In this document: one piece after another, positions 31,763 to 40,375 of the stretch
Layout of the letters: every line of letters begins with the position of its first letter
Numbering within the stretch: position 1 is the stretch's first letter
Assembly (NCBI RefSeq): GCF_003063375.1
Contig: NZ_NERY01000001.1
Location: 248,001 to 312,000 of the forward strand
Direction of reading: 5' to 3'
DNA: 64,000 nucleotides
DNA from: Limnohabitans sp. MMS-10A-178
Lineage (GTDB): Bacteria > Pseudomonadota > Gammaproteobacteria > Burkholderiales > Burkholderiaceae_C
The notes under the pieces: model-generated
Seen by the model: the letters and a program-made list of their open reading frames with translations, nothing else
Database searches by the model: none
Told to the model about the DNA's origin: nothing
Program-made: the position numbers and the translations under genes

Positions 31763-33973
31763 ATGGCCATGAACGCCAGCACCCCCAAGCCATTTTTATC
31801 GCCCTATCTTTCGTCGGTGTCAGACTTGCCCAAGCAAGCGCCGCAGGCACCGCACCCCTACATTCCGCAAATTCGCCTTTACCAAAACTGGTTGAGAGAA
31901 AACCGCGGCATTGTCTTTGATCATTACAAAGATCTGTGGCAGTGGTCCATCACTGAACTCGATGCATTTTGGCAAAGCATTTGGGATTACTTTGATGTTC
32001 AATCACCCACACCGCACACGGCGGTGTTGGCCAAGAATGCAATGCCAGGTGCCATTTGGTTTCCGGGCGCACAAGTTAACTATGCCAGTCAAGTGTTAAG
32101 GCATGTGCAGCCAGCGCATGCCGCAGGCTTTCCCGCTGTCATTGCCCAAAACGAAAAAGGTCAGCACCAAGAAATTTCATGGCCCGAGCTGCAACGCCAA
32201 GTAGCCTCCATGGCTTTGCACCTCAAAGCACAGGGCGTCCAACCGGGTGATCGGGTGGCCGCTTACTTGCCCAATATTCCGGAAGCCATGGTGGCCCTTT
32301 TGGCCACCGTGAGTGTGGGCGGCGTGTGGAGTATTTGCGCGCCCGACATGGGCACCTTGGCTGTGCTCGATCGTTTTAAACAGATTGAACCGAAGGTGCT
32401 GATTGCCTGTGATGGCGTGACTTATGGTGCCAAGGATTACGACCGCATGTCGGTGGTGCAAGAGCTCAAGGACGCGCTGCCAACGGTTCAGCATGTGATC
32501 TTGCATGACAACTTGGGAGTTGCAGATTTGGCCAGCAATGAAGTGGCGTCAGCCATTCGACTGTCTCAAACCACCTCAAAACACGGACCAGAAGTTGATG
32601 CATTCCAACCGATGGCATTGCCCTTCGATCATCCTTTGTGGATCGTTTATTCAAGTGGCACCACAGGTTTGCCCAAGCCCATTGTGCATGGTCATGGCGG
32701 CACTTTGATTGTGGCTTTGGCGCTCAAAATTTTGCACAACGACATCGGCTGTAGCTATCACATCAACAGCTGGGGCGAGCGCTTTCATTGGTACAGCTCT
32801 ACAGGCTGGGTCATGTGGAACGCGCAAGTGGGCGGCTTGATGAATGGCACCACCTGCGTCATCTATGACGGCAATCCTGGCGGTAGCAAAGACAATCCCG
32901 ACTGGAGCACACTGTGGCGTTTTGCAGCTGAAAACAAGGTGACATTTTTTGGTGCAGGCGCTGCCTTTTTTGCCAATTGTCAAAAGTCAGGTGTGGACCT
33001 CACAAAGTGTGGTGATTTGTCGCGCGTTCGCGCATTGGGCACAACGGGATCGCCCCTTTCTGCAGACACGCAAAATTGGGGCAACGACCAGTTTCAACGC
33101 ATCAAAGCACAACACCAAAACGTGCCGCACCTTCACCGCGAAACAGACGGCGATATTTGGTGGTGCAATATTTCAGGCGGTACCGATTTCTGTGGCGCGT
33201 TCATTGGTGGCAACCGTGAGTTGCCACAAGAAGCCGGTATGATGCAATGCCGCCTCCTGGGTTGTGCGGTGGAAGCATGGAATGAAGCGGGAGAACCCGT
33301 GCACGGCGAGGTGGGTGAGTTGGTGTGTGCACAGCCCATTCCCTCGATGCCATTGTATTTTTGGAATGACCAAAACAACACGCGGTATTTGGCGAGCTAT
33401 TTCGAAATGTACCCAGCAGGCCATGGACGCCAACCTGGCGGCGGCGATGCCGATGCTTCTTATGGTGGCGTGTGGCGGCATGGCGATTGGTTGCGCATTG
33501 GTGCTGCAGACCAAGGTCAAAACGGCGGTGAAGGCTGTGTCATTTTTGGCCGCAGCGATGCCACCATCAACCGCCATGGTTTGCGCATGGGCACCAGTGA
33601 GCTTTACAGCGCTGTAGAAGCATTGCCCGAAGTGATCGACAGCATGGTGGTTGATTTGGAATACTTGGGCCGTGAAAGCTACATGCCTTTGTTTGTGGTC
33701 TTAAGAGCTGGGCTGACCCTAGACGATGCGATGAAAAGCACCTTGAACAACGCTATCAAAACAGCCCTGAGCCCGCGCTTCATTCCGAACGAAATTTTTC
33801 AAGTATCTGAAATACCGCGCACCTTGTCTGGCAAAAAACAAGAGCTGCCCATTAAAAAACTCATGTTGGGCCAGCCCTTAGAAAAGGTGGTTAACAAAGA
33901 TGCGATGGCCAATCCAGCTTGCTTAGATTGGTATGTGGCGTTGGCCAAAAAACATTTGGCCAAAACGGTGTGA
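31763..33973 (+). CDS. Acetoacetate-CoA ligase
   Basis: 736 residues. The AMP-binding enzyme core has YSSGTTGLPKPIVHGHGG (about 294-312); specific acetoacetyl-CoA synthetase features are WFPGAQVNYASQVLR, GVWSICAPDMG, VLDRFKQIEPKVL and WYSSTGWVMWN. The C-terminal domain ends SGKKQELPIKKL with the catalytic Lys. It activates acetoacetate for polyhydroxybutyrate or ketone-body metabolism. It is longer than the usual 650-680 residues, partly through a Gly-rich insertion around residues 552-566 (GHGRQPGGGDADASYGG) before GVWRHGDW. A second ATG at 31769 is an alternative start. Ends 8 bases from the convergent dapD. Confidence 0.9.
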   Translation: MAMNASTPKPFLSPYLSSVSDLPKQAPQAPHPYIPQIRLYQNWLRENRGIVFDHYKDLWQWSITELDAFWQSIWDYFDVQSPTPHTAVLAKNAMPGAIWFPGAQVNYASQVLRHVQPAHAAGFPAVIAQNEKGQHQEISWPELQRQVASMALHLKAQGVQPGDRVAAYLPNIPEAMVALLATVSVGGVWSICAPDMGTLAVLDRFKQIEPKVLIACDGVTYGAKDYDRMSVVQELKDALPTVQHVILHDNLGVADLASNEVASAIRLSQTTSKHGPEVDAFQPMALPFDHPLWIVYSSGTTGLPKPIVHGHGGTLIVALALKILHNDIGCSYHINSWGERFHWYSSTGWVMWNAQVGGLMNGTTCVIYDGNPGGSKDNPDWSTLWRFAAENKVTFFGAGAAFFANCQKSGVDLTKCGDLSRVRALGTTGSPLSADTQNWGNDQFQRIKAQHQNVPHLHRETDGDIWWCNISGGTDFCGAFIGGNRELPQEAGMMQCRLLGCAVEAWNEAGEPVHGEVGELVCAQPIPSMPLYFWNDQNNTRYLASYFEMYPAGHGRQPGGGDADASYGGVWRHGDWLRIGAADQGQNGGEGCVIFGRSDATINRHGLRMGTSELYSAVEALPEVIDSMVVDLEYLGRESYMPLFVVLRAGLTLDDAMKSTLNNAIKTALSPRFIPNEIFQVSEIPRTLSGKKQELPIKKLMLGQPLEKVVNKDAMANPACLDWYVALAKKHLAKTV

Positions 33974-33980
33974 TTAAAAA

Positions 33981-34964
33981 TCAGTTCTTGTGTAAATCTG
34001 CGTTCAAGCTGCCCCAGCTTTCGGTGCGGGGAATGGCTTGCACCGCGCCCGATTGAGAATCGCGGCGGAACAAGATGCCATTGCGGCCAGACAACTCGCG
34101 CGCCTTGACCACACTGCCATCGGGCATTTTGACGCGCGTGCCGCCGGTGATGTAGCAACCGGCTTCCACCACGCAATCGTCACCCAATGAAATACCGATA
34201 CCAGAGTTGGCACCCAGCAAACAACGCTTGCCCACGGAGATAACCTCTTTGCCACCGCCCGACAAAGTGCCCATGATGGAGGCGCCGCCGCCCACATCGC
34301 TTTGATCATCCACCAAGACGCCTGCACTGATGCGGCCTTCCACCATCGATGCGCCCAAGGTGCCTGCGTTGAAGTTGCAAAAGCCTTCGTGCATGACGGT
34401 GGTACCAGAGGCCAAGTGTGCGCCCAAGCGCACGCGATCGACGTTGGCAATGCGCACGCCAGAGGGCACCACGTAGTCTGTCATGTAGGGGAACTTGTCG
34501 ACAGCTTTGACGTCAAACACCACGCGAGCTGCGCGTGCGCGCAAACGTGCGTCTTGCAAGTGGTCTAAGGGGCAAGGGCCCATCGATGTCCAGGCCACAT
34601 TGGCCAGCATGCCAAAGATGCCTGCCAAGTTGGCTTGGTGCGGTTTGACCAAACGGTGACTGAGCAAATGCAAACGCAAAAACACATCGTGCGTGTCTTT
34701 GGCCGGTTCTGCCAATGTGGCAATGCTGGTTTTGACGGCCACCACATTGACGCCGCGCAATTCGCAAGGGCCAAGCGTTTTGACAAAGGCCTCGCCCAAA
34801 TGCGCACGGGCATCGGCTTCGCTGAGAACCTGACTGCCATTTTCTTTCAAGCCTTCGGCCAGTTGAGGGGCGGGGTACCAAGTGTCTAACACGGTGCCGT
34901 CTTTGGCGATGGTTGCGAGGCCGTAGGCAATGGCGCCACTTTGAATCATGGGAGGGGTTTGCAT
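33981..34964 (-). CDS. dapD: Tetrahydrodipicolinate N-succinyltransferase, type 2
   Basis: 327 residues. The left-handed beta-helix C-terminal half ([62 protein letters not shown]) matches the longer DapD form known from Pseudomonas and actinobacteria (about 315-345 residues), not the 274-residue E. coli form. It makes N-succinyl-2-amino-6-oxopimelate from tetrahydrodipicolinate and succinyl-CoA in lysine and diaminopimelate synthesis. No other dap gene is nearby. An alternative start five codons in (MIQSGA) is possible. Confidence 0.83.
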   Translation of the reverse strand: MQTPPMIQSGAIAYGLATIAKDGTVLDTWYPAPQLAEGLKENGSQVLSEADARAHLGEAFVKTLGPCELRGVNVVAVKTSIATLAEPAKDTHDVFLRLHLLSHRLVKPHQANLAGIFGMLANVAWTSMGPCPLDHLQDARLRARAARVVFDVKAVDKFPYMTDYVVPSGVRIANVDRVRLGAHLASGTTVMHEGFCNFNAGTLGASMVEGRISAGVLVDDQSDVGGGASIMGTLSGGGKEVISVGKRCLLGANSGIGISLGDDCVVEAGCYITGGTRVKMPDGSVVKARELSGRNGILFRRDSQSGAVQAIPRTESWGSLNADLHKN

Positions 34965-35021
34965 GGAAGTGTGTAAAAAATCAAAAAAAGAGATTATCGG
35001 GCTTTGTGAGGTAGTTTGTCT

Positions 35022-36161
35022 TTAGCGCAACTCAGACAAGCCAATGCTTTGCTTTTTCAGCCATTCGCCTTGGGTATTTTGAAAGCCCAGTTGAATTTGC
35101 TGTTGCGGCCAATCTATTTCGATGAGCGCAAAGTGATTTTGTGTAATCAGTTCGCCCAAGCGATTGGGGCCTTGTTCTTTGGCAGAGGACCATGCGTGCG
35201 TCATGCCGCTTGAAGTGACCTCGTACAAAGGGTAGCTTTCGGGTTCTGCGTGTTTGTAAATGGCGCCGATGTGTCGATCGCCGGATAAAAACACCACGCC
35301 CTTGGCATGGGTTCGCTTGATGAGTTGTCGCAATCGCGTTTGCTCTAAAGGGAAGTTGTGCCAGCCTTCCCAGCCGTGACCCTCCACAATCACTTGCACG
35401 CTAGAAACAATCAATCGAAGATCAGCTGGCTGCTTCAATTGCGCTTCAAGCCATTGCCACTGAGCCTCCCCCAACATGGTTTTTTGGGGGTCTGTGTCAG
35501 GCACAAAGCGCTCTTTGCCAGGGACACCTCGCTGATCGGTGATGCGAAGCTTAGACCTGAACCAGCGAGTGTCCAATAAAACAACTTGGACGCGTCGGCC
35601 GATGGGCCCAAAAATGTGTGCGTGATAAAGCCCGGGGCGAGTTCTTCGGGGGTCTTCTGCGGGCAGACGCCAAAAGTCGAGGAAAGCATTTTTAGCCTCT
35701 TGCTTGTGCACGAACTCCTCACCGCCATCGTTCAAGCCAAAGTCATGATCGTCCCAAACGGCCAGGTGGGGGACGCTGGCACGCAAGGCAGCAAACCCAG
35801 GCTGAGCGGCTTGGGTCGCATAGGCATTTTCTAAATTCTGCAACTGCCACGGTTGGCTGCTTGCATAAACATTGTCGCCGCCAAAAATAAACAGGTCGGG
35901 CTTGGCGGCCAAGATACTTTGCCAAATGGGTTGCGGCTTTTTCTGATCAATGCAAGAGCCAAAAATAACTTTTTGAATTTGAGTGGGCCATGCAGGTAAA
36001 GAAGGTGAAGAAGGTAAAGCTCCGGGGTTCTCGGCTGCATGGCTACTTTTTCCCTGTGCACCAACCCCCAGGCTTGCCAGCATGGAGCTGAGAGCGCTGG
36101 CTTTTAAGAGTTGACGGCGGTTCAAGGGAGCTCCTAACTTTTGGGTATTCATTGAGGTCAT
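35022..36161 (-). CDS. PhoD-like exported phosphodiesterase/alkaline phosphatase D
   Basis: 379 residues with a Tat signal (NRRQLLKASALSSMLASLG, RR at about 15-16, cleavage about residue 36-43). Calcineurin-like metal-binding motifs follow: FGSCIDQ, FGGDNVYA, VWDDHDFG and FLSGDRHIGAIY. The family uses Fe/Ca to cleave phosphomono- and diesters, including teichoic-acid or phospholipid-type diesters, outside the cytoplasm, and is often induced by phosphate limitation. No Pho box was recognised upstream. Start ATG 36161 or the third-codon-later ATG 36152; both keep the RR motif. Confidence 0.87.
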   Translation of the reverse strand: MTSMNTQKLGAPLNRRQLLKASALSSMLASLGVGAQGKSSHAAENPGALPSSPSLPAWPTQIQKVIFGSCIDQKKPQPIWQSILAAKPDLFIFGGDNVYASSQPWQLQNLENAYATQAAQPGFAALRASVPHLAVWDDHDFGLNDGGEEFVHKQEAKNAFLDFWRLPAEDPRRTRPGLYHAHIFGPIGRRVQVVLLDTRWFRSKLRITDQRGVPGKERFVPDTDPQKTMLGEAQWQWLEAQLKQPADLRLIVSSVQVIVEGHGWEGWHNFPLEQTRLRQLIKRTHAKGVVFLSGDRHIGAIYKHAEPESYPLYEVTSSGMTHAWSSAKEQGPNRLGELITQNHFALIEIDWPQQQIQLGFQNTQGEWLKKQSIGLSELR

Positions 36162-36232
36162 GTGTTGGACGGCTGTGCCTGCGAATTCAAAATTGTCAAC
36201 ATGAACCTAAAGCCCATTTTATGACCGACCAG

Positions 36233-36264
36233 TTCAAGTTTTGGCATCGCTTGCTAAAATGCCA
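36233..36264 (+). promoter_or_regulatory. Promoter and probable self-operator of the TetR gene
   Basis: TTCAAG (36233-36238) and an extended -10 TGCTAAAAT (TAAAAT at 36255-36260) with a 16-base spacer. TGGCAT (36242-36247) and ATGCCA (36259-36264) form an exact inverted repeat covering the -10. The predicted transcription start falls within a base or two of the ATG at 36267, so the message may be leaderless. Confidence 0.5.
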
Positions 36265-36266
36265 TT

Positions 36267-36920
36267 ATGACAAGTACAACTGAGCCCCTCAAAAAATCAT
36301 TCAAAGTCCAAATGCTAGAGGCCAGAGAGACAGCCATCACGGCTTCTGTCAATCGCCTTTTGGCTGAGAAAGGCTTTGATGCCATGACCGTTGATGAGGT
36401 GGCCGCAGAGGTGGGCATTGCCAAAGCCAGCCTTTACAAGCATTTCAGCAGCAAGGAAGAGTTGGCTTGTGCGGCCATGGAGCAGGCCATGCAAAAAGCA
36501 CAAGCTTTTTTGGAGGAGCTGCAGGCCCAATCGATGGAGTCAGACAGTCAAAGCGCAAGCATTGCACTCAACAAACTCAAGGCCACCACGCGTTGGACAC
36601 TCGAGTTGAAGTTGGCCGGACAAATGCCAACCTTGCCCAGTCACAATTCCAGCTTGCGCGCTAGCCTCATGGCCAGTCGAACCTACATGGACGGCCTGAT
36701 GAATGTGAGTGATTTGCTCGGCACATGGATTGTTCAGGCGCAAAAAGAGGGTTACATCAATCCTGCGTTGCCACCCATTGCCGTGCTGTACACCTTGTAC
36801 GCACGCGCTTGCGACCCGGTGGTGGAGTTTCTCAAAATGAGCGAATTGCACAGCAATGAAGAAATCATTGAAATGGTGATGAGCACTTGCTTTGAAGGCT
36901 TGGCGGCAAGAAAAAACTGA
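36267..36920 (+). CDS. TetR/AcrR family transcriptional regulator
   Basis: 217 residues. The N-terminal helix-turn-helix, MTVDEVAAEVGIAKASLYKHF followed by SSKEEL, is clear at about residues 40-66 (the former motif split as MTVDEVAAEVGIAKAS plus LYKHF). The C-terminal ligand domain is alpha-helical and not assignable to a subfamily. No Shine-Dalgarno precedes the ATG. Divergent from the phosphatase gene, 105 bases away. The inverted repeat on its own promoter suggests autorepression; other targets are unknown. Confidence 0.9.
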   Translation: MTSTTEPLKKSFKVQMLEARETAITASVNRLLAEKGFDAMTVDEVAAEVGIAKASLYKHFSSKEELACAAMEQAMQKAQAFLEELQAQSMESDSQSASIALNKLKATTRWTLELKLAGQMPTLPSHNSSLRASLMASRTYMDGLMNVSDLLGTWIVQAQKEGYINPALPPIAVLYTLYARACDPVVEFLKMSELHSNEEIIEMVMSTCFEGLAARKN

Positions 36921-36927
36921 CAAGCCC

Positions 36928-37755
36928 TTAGACCGCAACACGCACTATTTTTTGCGGCTCAAATTTGACTTGCTCATTTTTGCGAGCATAACCAAAAGGG
37001 TTGGCAACCACTCTGCACCCCTGGTGAACATAATCATGAGCGCAGTGCAAATGACCATGTAACCACACCTGAGCTTTGGGCAAGAGGTGGTCAAGTGCAT
37101 TGCAAAAGCCAGCTGTGCCAGGTGTCAAACCGTAGCGTGGATCTGCGCTTTTCAAGCTGGGTGCGAAGTGTGTGATGACCACCGTGGGACCCTCAAAAGG
37201 CTCTGACAATGCATTTGTCAGCCAGGCTTGATCGGCTTGCGCTTTGGCTCTCACGGCCGCAGATAGAAATGGCTCACCATTCAAGGTGGTGCCAGTTTTG
37301 CGCAGGTAAAAATCAGCGGCACGCTCAGCTTTCTCGCGTGCTTTGAGCTGTTGGGTGAGGGGGCCGTTCAGGGGGACCAGCGCTTCAAAATCACTCCACA
37401 AAGTGCAAGCGATCAAGCGCACCCCTTTGAAAATCACCACGCCTTGATGCAAAAACGTGATGCCTAAGCGCTGGCATGTTTCGCGCAAGCGCTCGTCCGC
37501 CACTTCAAATGGCATCCCATCGTATTCGTGGTTGCCTGGCACAAAGAAAACAGGCACTGGCCATGCGGCCAAATCTTGTCGGGGAGAAAATCGAGCCAAA
37601 CCAAAATCGGTGTCCTGGTGATCTATCAACATTGAGCCATCTTGATAAGAACCGATGTCGCCTGCCAAGACCAAGACATCGGCCAAAGGCGAGGGTTCGG
37701 GTGTGAAGCGTGGGTGAGTTTCCAGATGTAAATCTGACAGCAGTTGAATGTTCAT
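36928..37755 (-). CDS. Calcineurin-like metallophosphoesterase
   Basis: 275 residues from ATG 37755, which overlaps the upstream LysR stop by four bases. Metal ligands in order: LLSDLHLE (about 4-11), LAGDIG (about 31-36), FVPGNHEYDG (about 67-76), ITHFAPS and WLHGHLHCAHDY near the C-terminus. This is a complete dimetal phosphoesterase signature. The substrate is unknown; coupling to a LysR regulator gene may be only positional. The longer upstream reading frame lies within the LysR gene and is rejected. Converges with the TetR gene. Confidence 0.88.
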   Translation of the reverse strand: MNIQLLSDLHLETHPRFTPEPSPLADVLVLAGDIGSYQDGSMLIDHQDTDFGLARFSPRQDLAAWPVPVFFVPGNHEYDGMPFEVADERLRETCQRLGITFLHQGVVIFKGVRLIACTLWSDFEALVPLNGPLTQQLKAREKAERAADFYLRKTGTTLNGEPFLSAAVRAKAQADQAWLTNALSEPFEGPTVVITHFAPSLKSADPRYGLTPGTAGFCNALDHLLPKAQVWLHGHLHCAHDYVHQGCRVVANPFGYARKNEQVKFEPQKIVRVAV

Positions 37756-38729
37756 GAGGGCCTTGCACTTTTGAAAACACCGTGCGCAATGTCGATCAGA
37801 ACTTCTCTTAACCAAACGTGTTCGTTTTGCGCCTGCTTGCGTCGGTGCCATACCGCATCGACGTGCAGGGTGGGCACTTTGAACGGCAGCTCGCACATGA
37901 ACAGTTCATGGGCGATGCCTGTGGTGGGTACAAAGTGTTTGGGCAGAACGGTTAGCAAATCAGAATTCACAACCACACGGCCTGCGGTAAAAAATTGGTT
38001 CACGGTCATGACCACACGGCGCTGTTTTCCAATGGATGCCAAGGCCTCATCAATAAAACCATAAGGGCGGCCAGAAAAGCTCACCAACAAATGTCGAGCA
38101 TTGCAAAACTCATCCAAACTGATGTTCTTTTGAGCCAAAGGATGCTGGCGCCGCATGACGCAAACATACTCACCGTCGTACAAGCGTTGGTGCTCGAATG
38201 CAACGGCCTCCCCCGATTGTGCTTTTGCGGTGAGGTCGGCCAATACAGCGGGGAAATAACCCAAAGCCAAATCGGCAGTCCCGTCGTTCAACATGTTTCT
38301 GGGGTCGCGCGTGGTCAGCGGCAAAACGCGAATAGAAACATTGGGCGCATGCTTTTCTAACACTTGACCCAGATCGCCCATCAGTTCTGCCGCAGTTGCA
38401 TCGGCCATCGCCAAGACAAAAGAATTGCGTGCTTCAGCAGGCACAAAGTGTTGAGGCACCAAGGCCGTTTGCAATTGGTCAAGTGCGGCCCTCACGTTGG
38501 GCCACAGCTGCAAAGCAAAGGGCGTGGGCGTGATGCCATGGCCATCGCGCCTAACCAGATCGTCGCCCAATGTTTCACGCAGTCGGCGCAGTGCATTGCT
38601 CACAGCGGGCTGGGTGATCGACAAATTGCGCGCCGCTTTGGTCAAGCTCTTTTCTGCCATGACCTCATCGAAGACCCGAAGTAAATTCAGGTCCAAGGTG
38701 CGAAAGTTGGTATGAACAGCTTCAATCAT
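37752..38729 (-). CDS. LysR-type transcriptional regulator
   Basis: 325 residues. The winged helix-turn-helix at about 9-68 starts FRTLDLNLLRVFDEVMAEKS and includes TKAARNLSITQPAVSNALRR; this N-terminus resembles NahR/NodD/LinR-type members. The substrate-binding domain (about 95-300) follows. It is read together with the phosphoesterase gene (ATGA overlap). The 156-base gap to the divergent membrane protein gene may hold its operator, but no clear T-N11-A dyad could be singled out. Effector unknown. Confidence 0.92.
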   Translation of the reverse strand: MIEAVHTNFRTLDLNLLRVFDEVMAEKSLTKAARNLSITQPAVSNALRRLRETLGDDLVRRDGHGITPTPFALQLWPNVRAALDQLQTALVPQHFVPAEARNSFVLAMADATAAELMGDLGQVLEKHAPNVSIRVLPLTTRDPRNMLNDGTADLALGYFPAVLADLTAKAQSGEAVAFEHQRLYDGEYVCVMRRQHPLAQKNISLDEFCNARHLLVSFSGRPYGFIDEALASIGKQRRVVMTVNQFFTAGRVVVNSDLLTVLPKHFVPTTGIAHELFMCELPFKVPTLHVDAVWHRRKQAQNEHVWLREVLIDIAHGVFKSARPS

Positions 38730-38885
38730 TTCTATTGTGAATGTTTAGCATCATAAATATAAAGTTGAATAACACTAGAGTAAACCCTATGATTCGTTCA
38801 TGGTCAAGCAAAAAGTGGGATTTTTCCCAAAGCTAAGGCCCAAACGCTAAGGCTCCGCATAGCCTTTCCTAACTAGGAAATCAAA

Positions 38886-39380
38886 ATGAAACACAACTTT
38901 GTTCACGTAGAGTATCCCCTCACACACCCAGGTGTTGACCGTGCCGAGCGGGCGGTTGCCAACATCAAACGCATGAGCGACAGTTTCAGCCCAACACGCA
39001 CCTTGGCAGCCATGCTTTTGGCGGCCATCGTGGTAGCGTTTGTGGTTGTGGCTGACCAAATGATGGCCACGTGGGCAGATGGCCATTTGCTGGCAGCATG
39101 GGTGACGCTTTGGGCGGTGGCCTTTGCCGCTGTCGGTTTGTTTGCTGGGGTGTCCAAATCACTGGCGATTCAAGCAAAGCAAGCCTTGAATGCTTGGTCT
39201 GCAAGCATGGCGCGCCGCCGCTCCGATGAGCGTCTGTGGGCAATTGCGCAAACGGATGCCCGCTTGATGTCTGAGTTGCAAAGTGCTTTGAGCCGCTCTG
39301 ACAAAGACTTGCCCTCACTTCAAAGCAGCACACAGCGCCGAGTTGAGCGCATGCTTGAAAACCGTCAGTACTATATTTAA
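38886..39380 (+). CDS. Two-helix membrane protein of unknown function
   Basis: 164 residues; I do not recognise a named family. It has a soluble N-terminus (about 1-38), two membrane helices (about 39-58, TLAAMLLAAIVVAFVVVA, and about 70-92, LLAAWVTLWAVAFAAVGLFAG), then a basic, helical, probably coiled cytoplasmic tail (AWSASMARRRSDERLWAIAQ) ending RRVERMLENRQYYI. Ribosome site AGGAAA is present and its own terminator follows, so it is a genuine single-gene unit. It is divergent from the LysR gene, so that regulator might control it (inference). Confidence 0.72.
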   Translation: MKHNFVHVEYPLTHPGVDRAERAVANIKRMSDSFSPTRTLAAMLLAAIVVAFVVVADQMMATWADGHLLAAWVTLWAVAFAAVGLFAGVSKSLAIQAKQALNAWSASMARRRSDERLWAIAQTDARLMSELQSALSRSDKDLPSLQSSTQRRVERMLENRQYYI

Positions 39381-39416
39381 TGGGCCGATTAATGAGCCGT
39401 ATTTTGGGCCGACGCG

Positions 39417-39441
39417 AAAGCCTCCTTCGGGAGGCTTTTTT
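39417..39441 (+). terminator. Terminator of the two-helix membrane protein gene
   Basis: AAAGCCTCC and GGAGGCTTT form a 9-bp stem with the stable TTCG tetraloop, followed by T's (six counting the end of the stem). It lies about 37 bases after the stop. Confidence 0.92.
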
Positions 39442-39458
39442 GATTTTGAAGTTGCGCC

Positions 39459-40340
39459 TCAGGCGGGTTCTTGAGAGTCAGAGTTGACTTTTTGCGAGGC
39501 CAAATAAATGCCCGGCAAAATGAAAGCGGCACCCACTGCATGGTGCCAACCCAAAGTTTCGCCCAAGAACAGCCAAGCCGCCAGGCCGCCATACAAAGGC
39601 CCCAGGTAAAGGCTTGTCGCCACACGACTCGCCCCCAAGGTTTTTTGACAAAAGCCGTAAGCCCAGTAAGCGCCCACTCCTGGGAAAATTGCTGCAGCAA
39701 TTACAAGTAATCCAGCATTTAAGCTCCATCCAGCATGCTGCGTCGCAGTCCACTCGATGATTGCAAAGGGTAGTAAAACCAGGCTGCCGCCCAGGCAAGT
39801 GGCTGCCAATCTCGCGGTTGAGCTCAATGGACTGGCCCACTTTTTAAGCAACAAAGCGTAGGCTGCCCAAGCCACCATGGCTATCACCACCAGGCCATCA
39901 CCCAAAACCCAAACGACTTGAGACAGTGCCACCCACTGGCCTTTGACCACCACATGCAAAACACCCAGCAAGGCGATGCCAACCCCAAGCGATTGTTTCC
40001 AAGTGAATGACTCTTTCAGTCCGAAGACAGCACCGAGGGTGATCAAGACTGGCGAGGCCGCATAGATCAATGCAATATTGATGGCCGTGGTTGTTTCTGC
40101 TGCCCAATAAACCCAGGCGCCGCAAATGAGCATGCCCAAACTGCCCAAGACCACATACTGCCGCCAAGCTTTCAGGGTGCTATGGCGCTCGTGCCAAAGC
40201 TCTTGGCGGGCAATCAAAGCCAAAATGAGACCGGCTAAAAACCAGCGCCCCAATGCCAAGACATGGGGACTGATGATGCCAGGTGCAATTCTGGCCACAA
40301 TGTAATTCACCGACCACAAGGCCGGTGTAATCCATATCAA
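39459..40340 (-). CDS. EamA/DMT-family permease
   Basis: 293 residues with about ten hydrophobic helices in two EamA repeats; ALWSVNYIVARIAPG at the start, and INIALIYAASPVLI and YLGPLYGGLAAWLFLGE near the ends of the repeats. The frame opens with TTG at 40340; no ATG or GTG exists upstream in frame within a reasonable distance, so either this TTG or an unusual codon is used, and the start is uncertain. It begins 35 bases after the pckG stop on the same strand. Substrate unknown (amino acids, purines and metabolites are typical of the superfamily). Confidence 0.82.
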   Translation of the reverse strand: MIWITPALWSVNYIVARIAPGIISPHVLALGRWFLAGLILALIARQELWHERHSTLKAWRQYVVLGSLGMLICGAWVYWAAETTTAINIALIYAASPVLITLGAVFGLKESFTWKQSLGVGIALLGVLHVVVKGQWVALSQVVWVLGDGLVVIAMVAWAAYALLLKKWASPLSSTARLAATCLGGSLVLLPFAIIEWTATQHAGWSLNAGLLVIAAAIFPGVGAYWAYGFCQKTLGASRVATSLYLGPLYGGLAAWLFLGETLGWHHAVGAAFILPGIYLASQKVNSDSQEPA

Positions 40341-40375
40341 AGCTTGCGCCAGTTTTTGGCGCGAGTCTGTGTTGA

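Noticed and set aside
36242-36254. TGGCAT...TTGCT resembling a sigma-54 promoter before the TetR gene
   Set aside because: The GG to GC distance is 10 bases instead of the required 12; the sequence is better explained by a sigma-70 -10 and an operator dyad.
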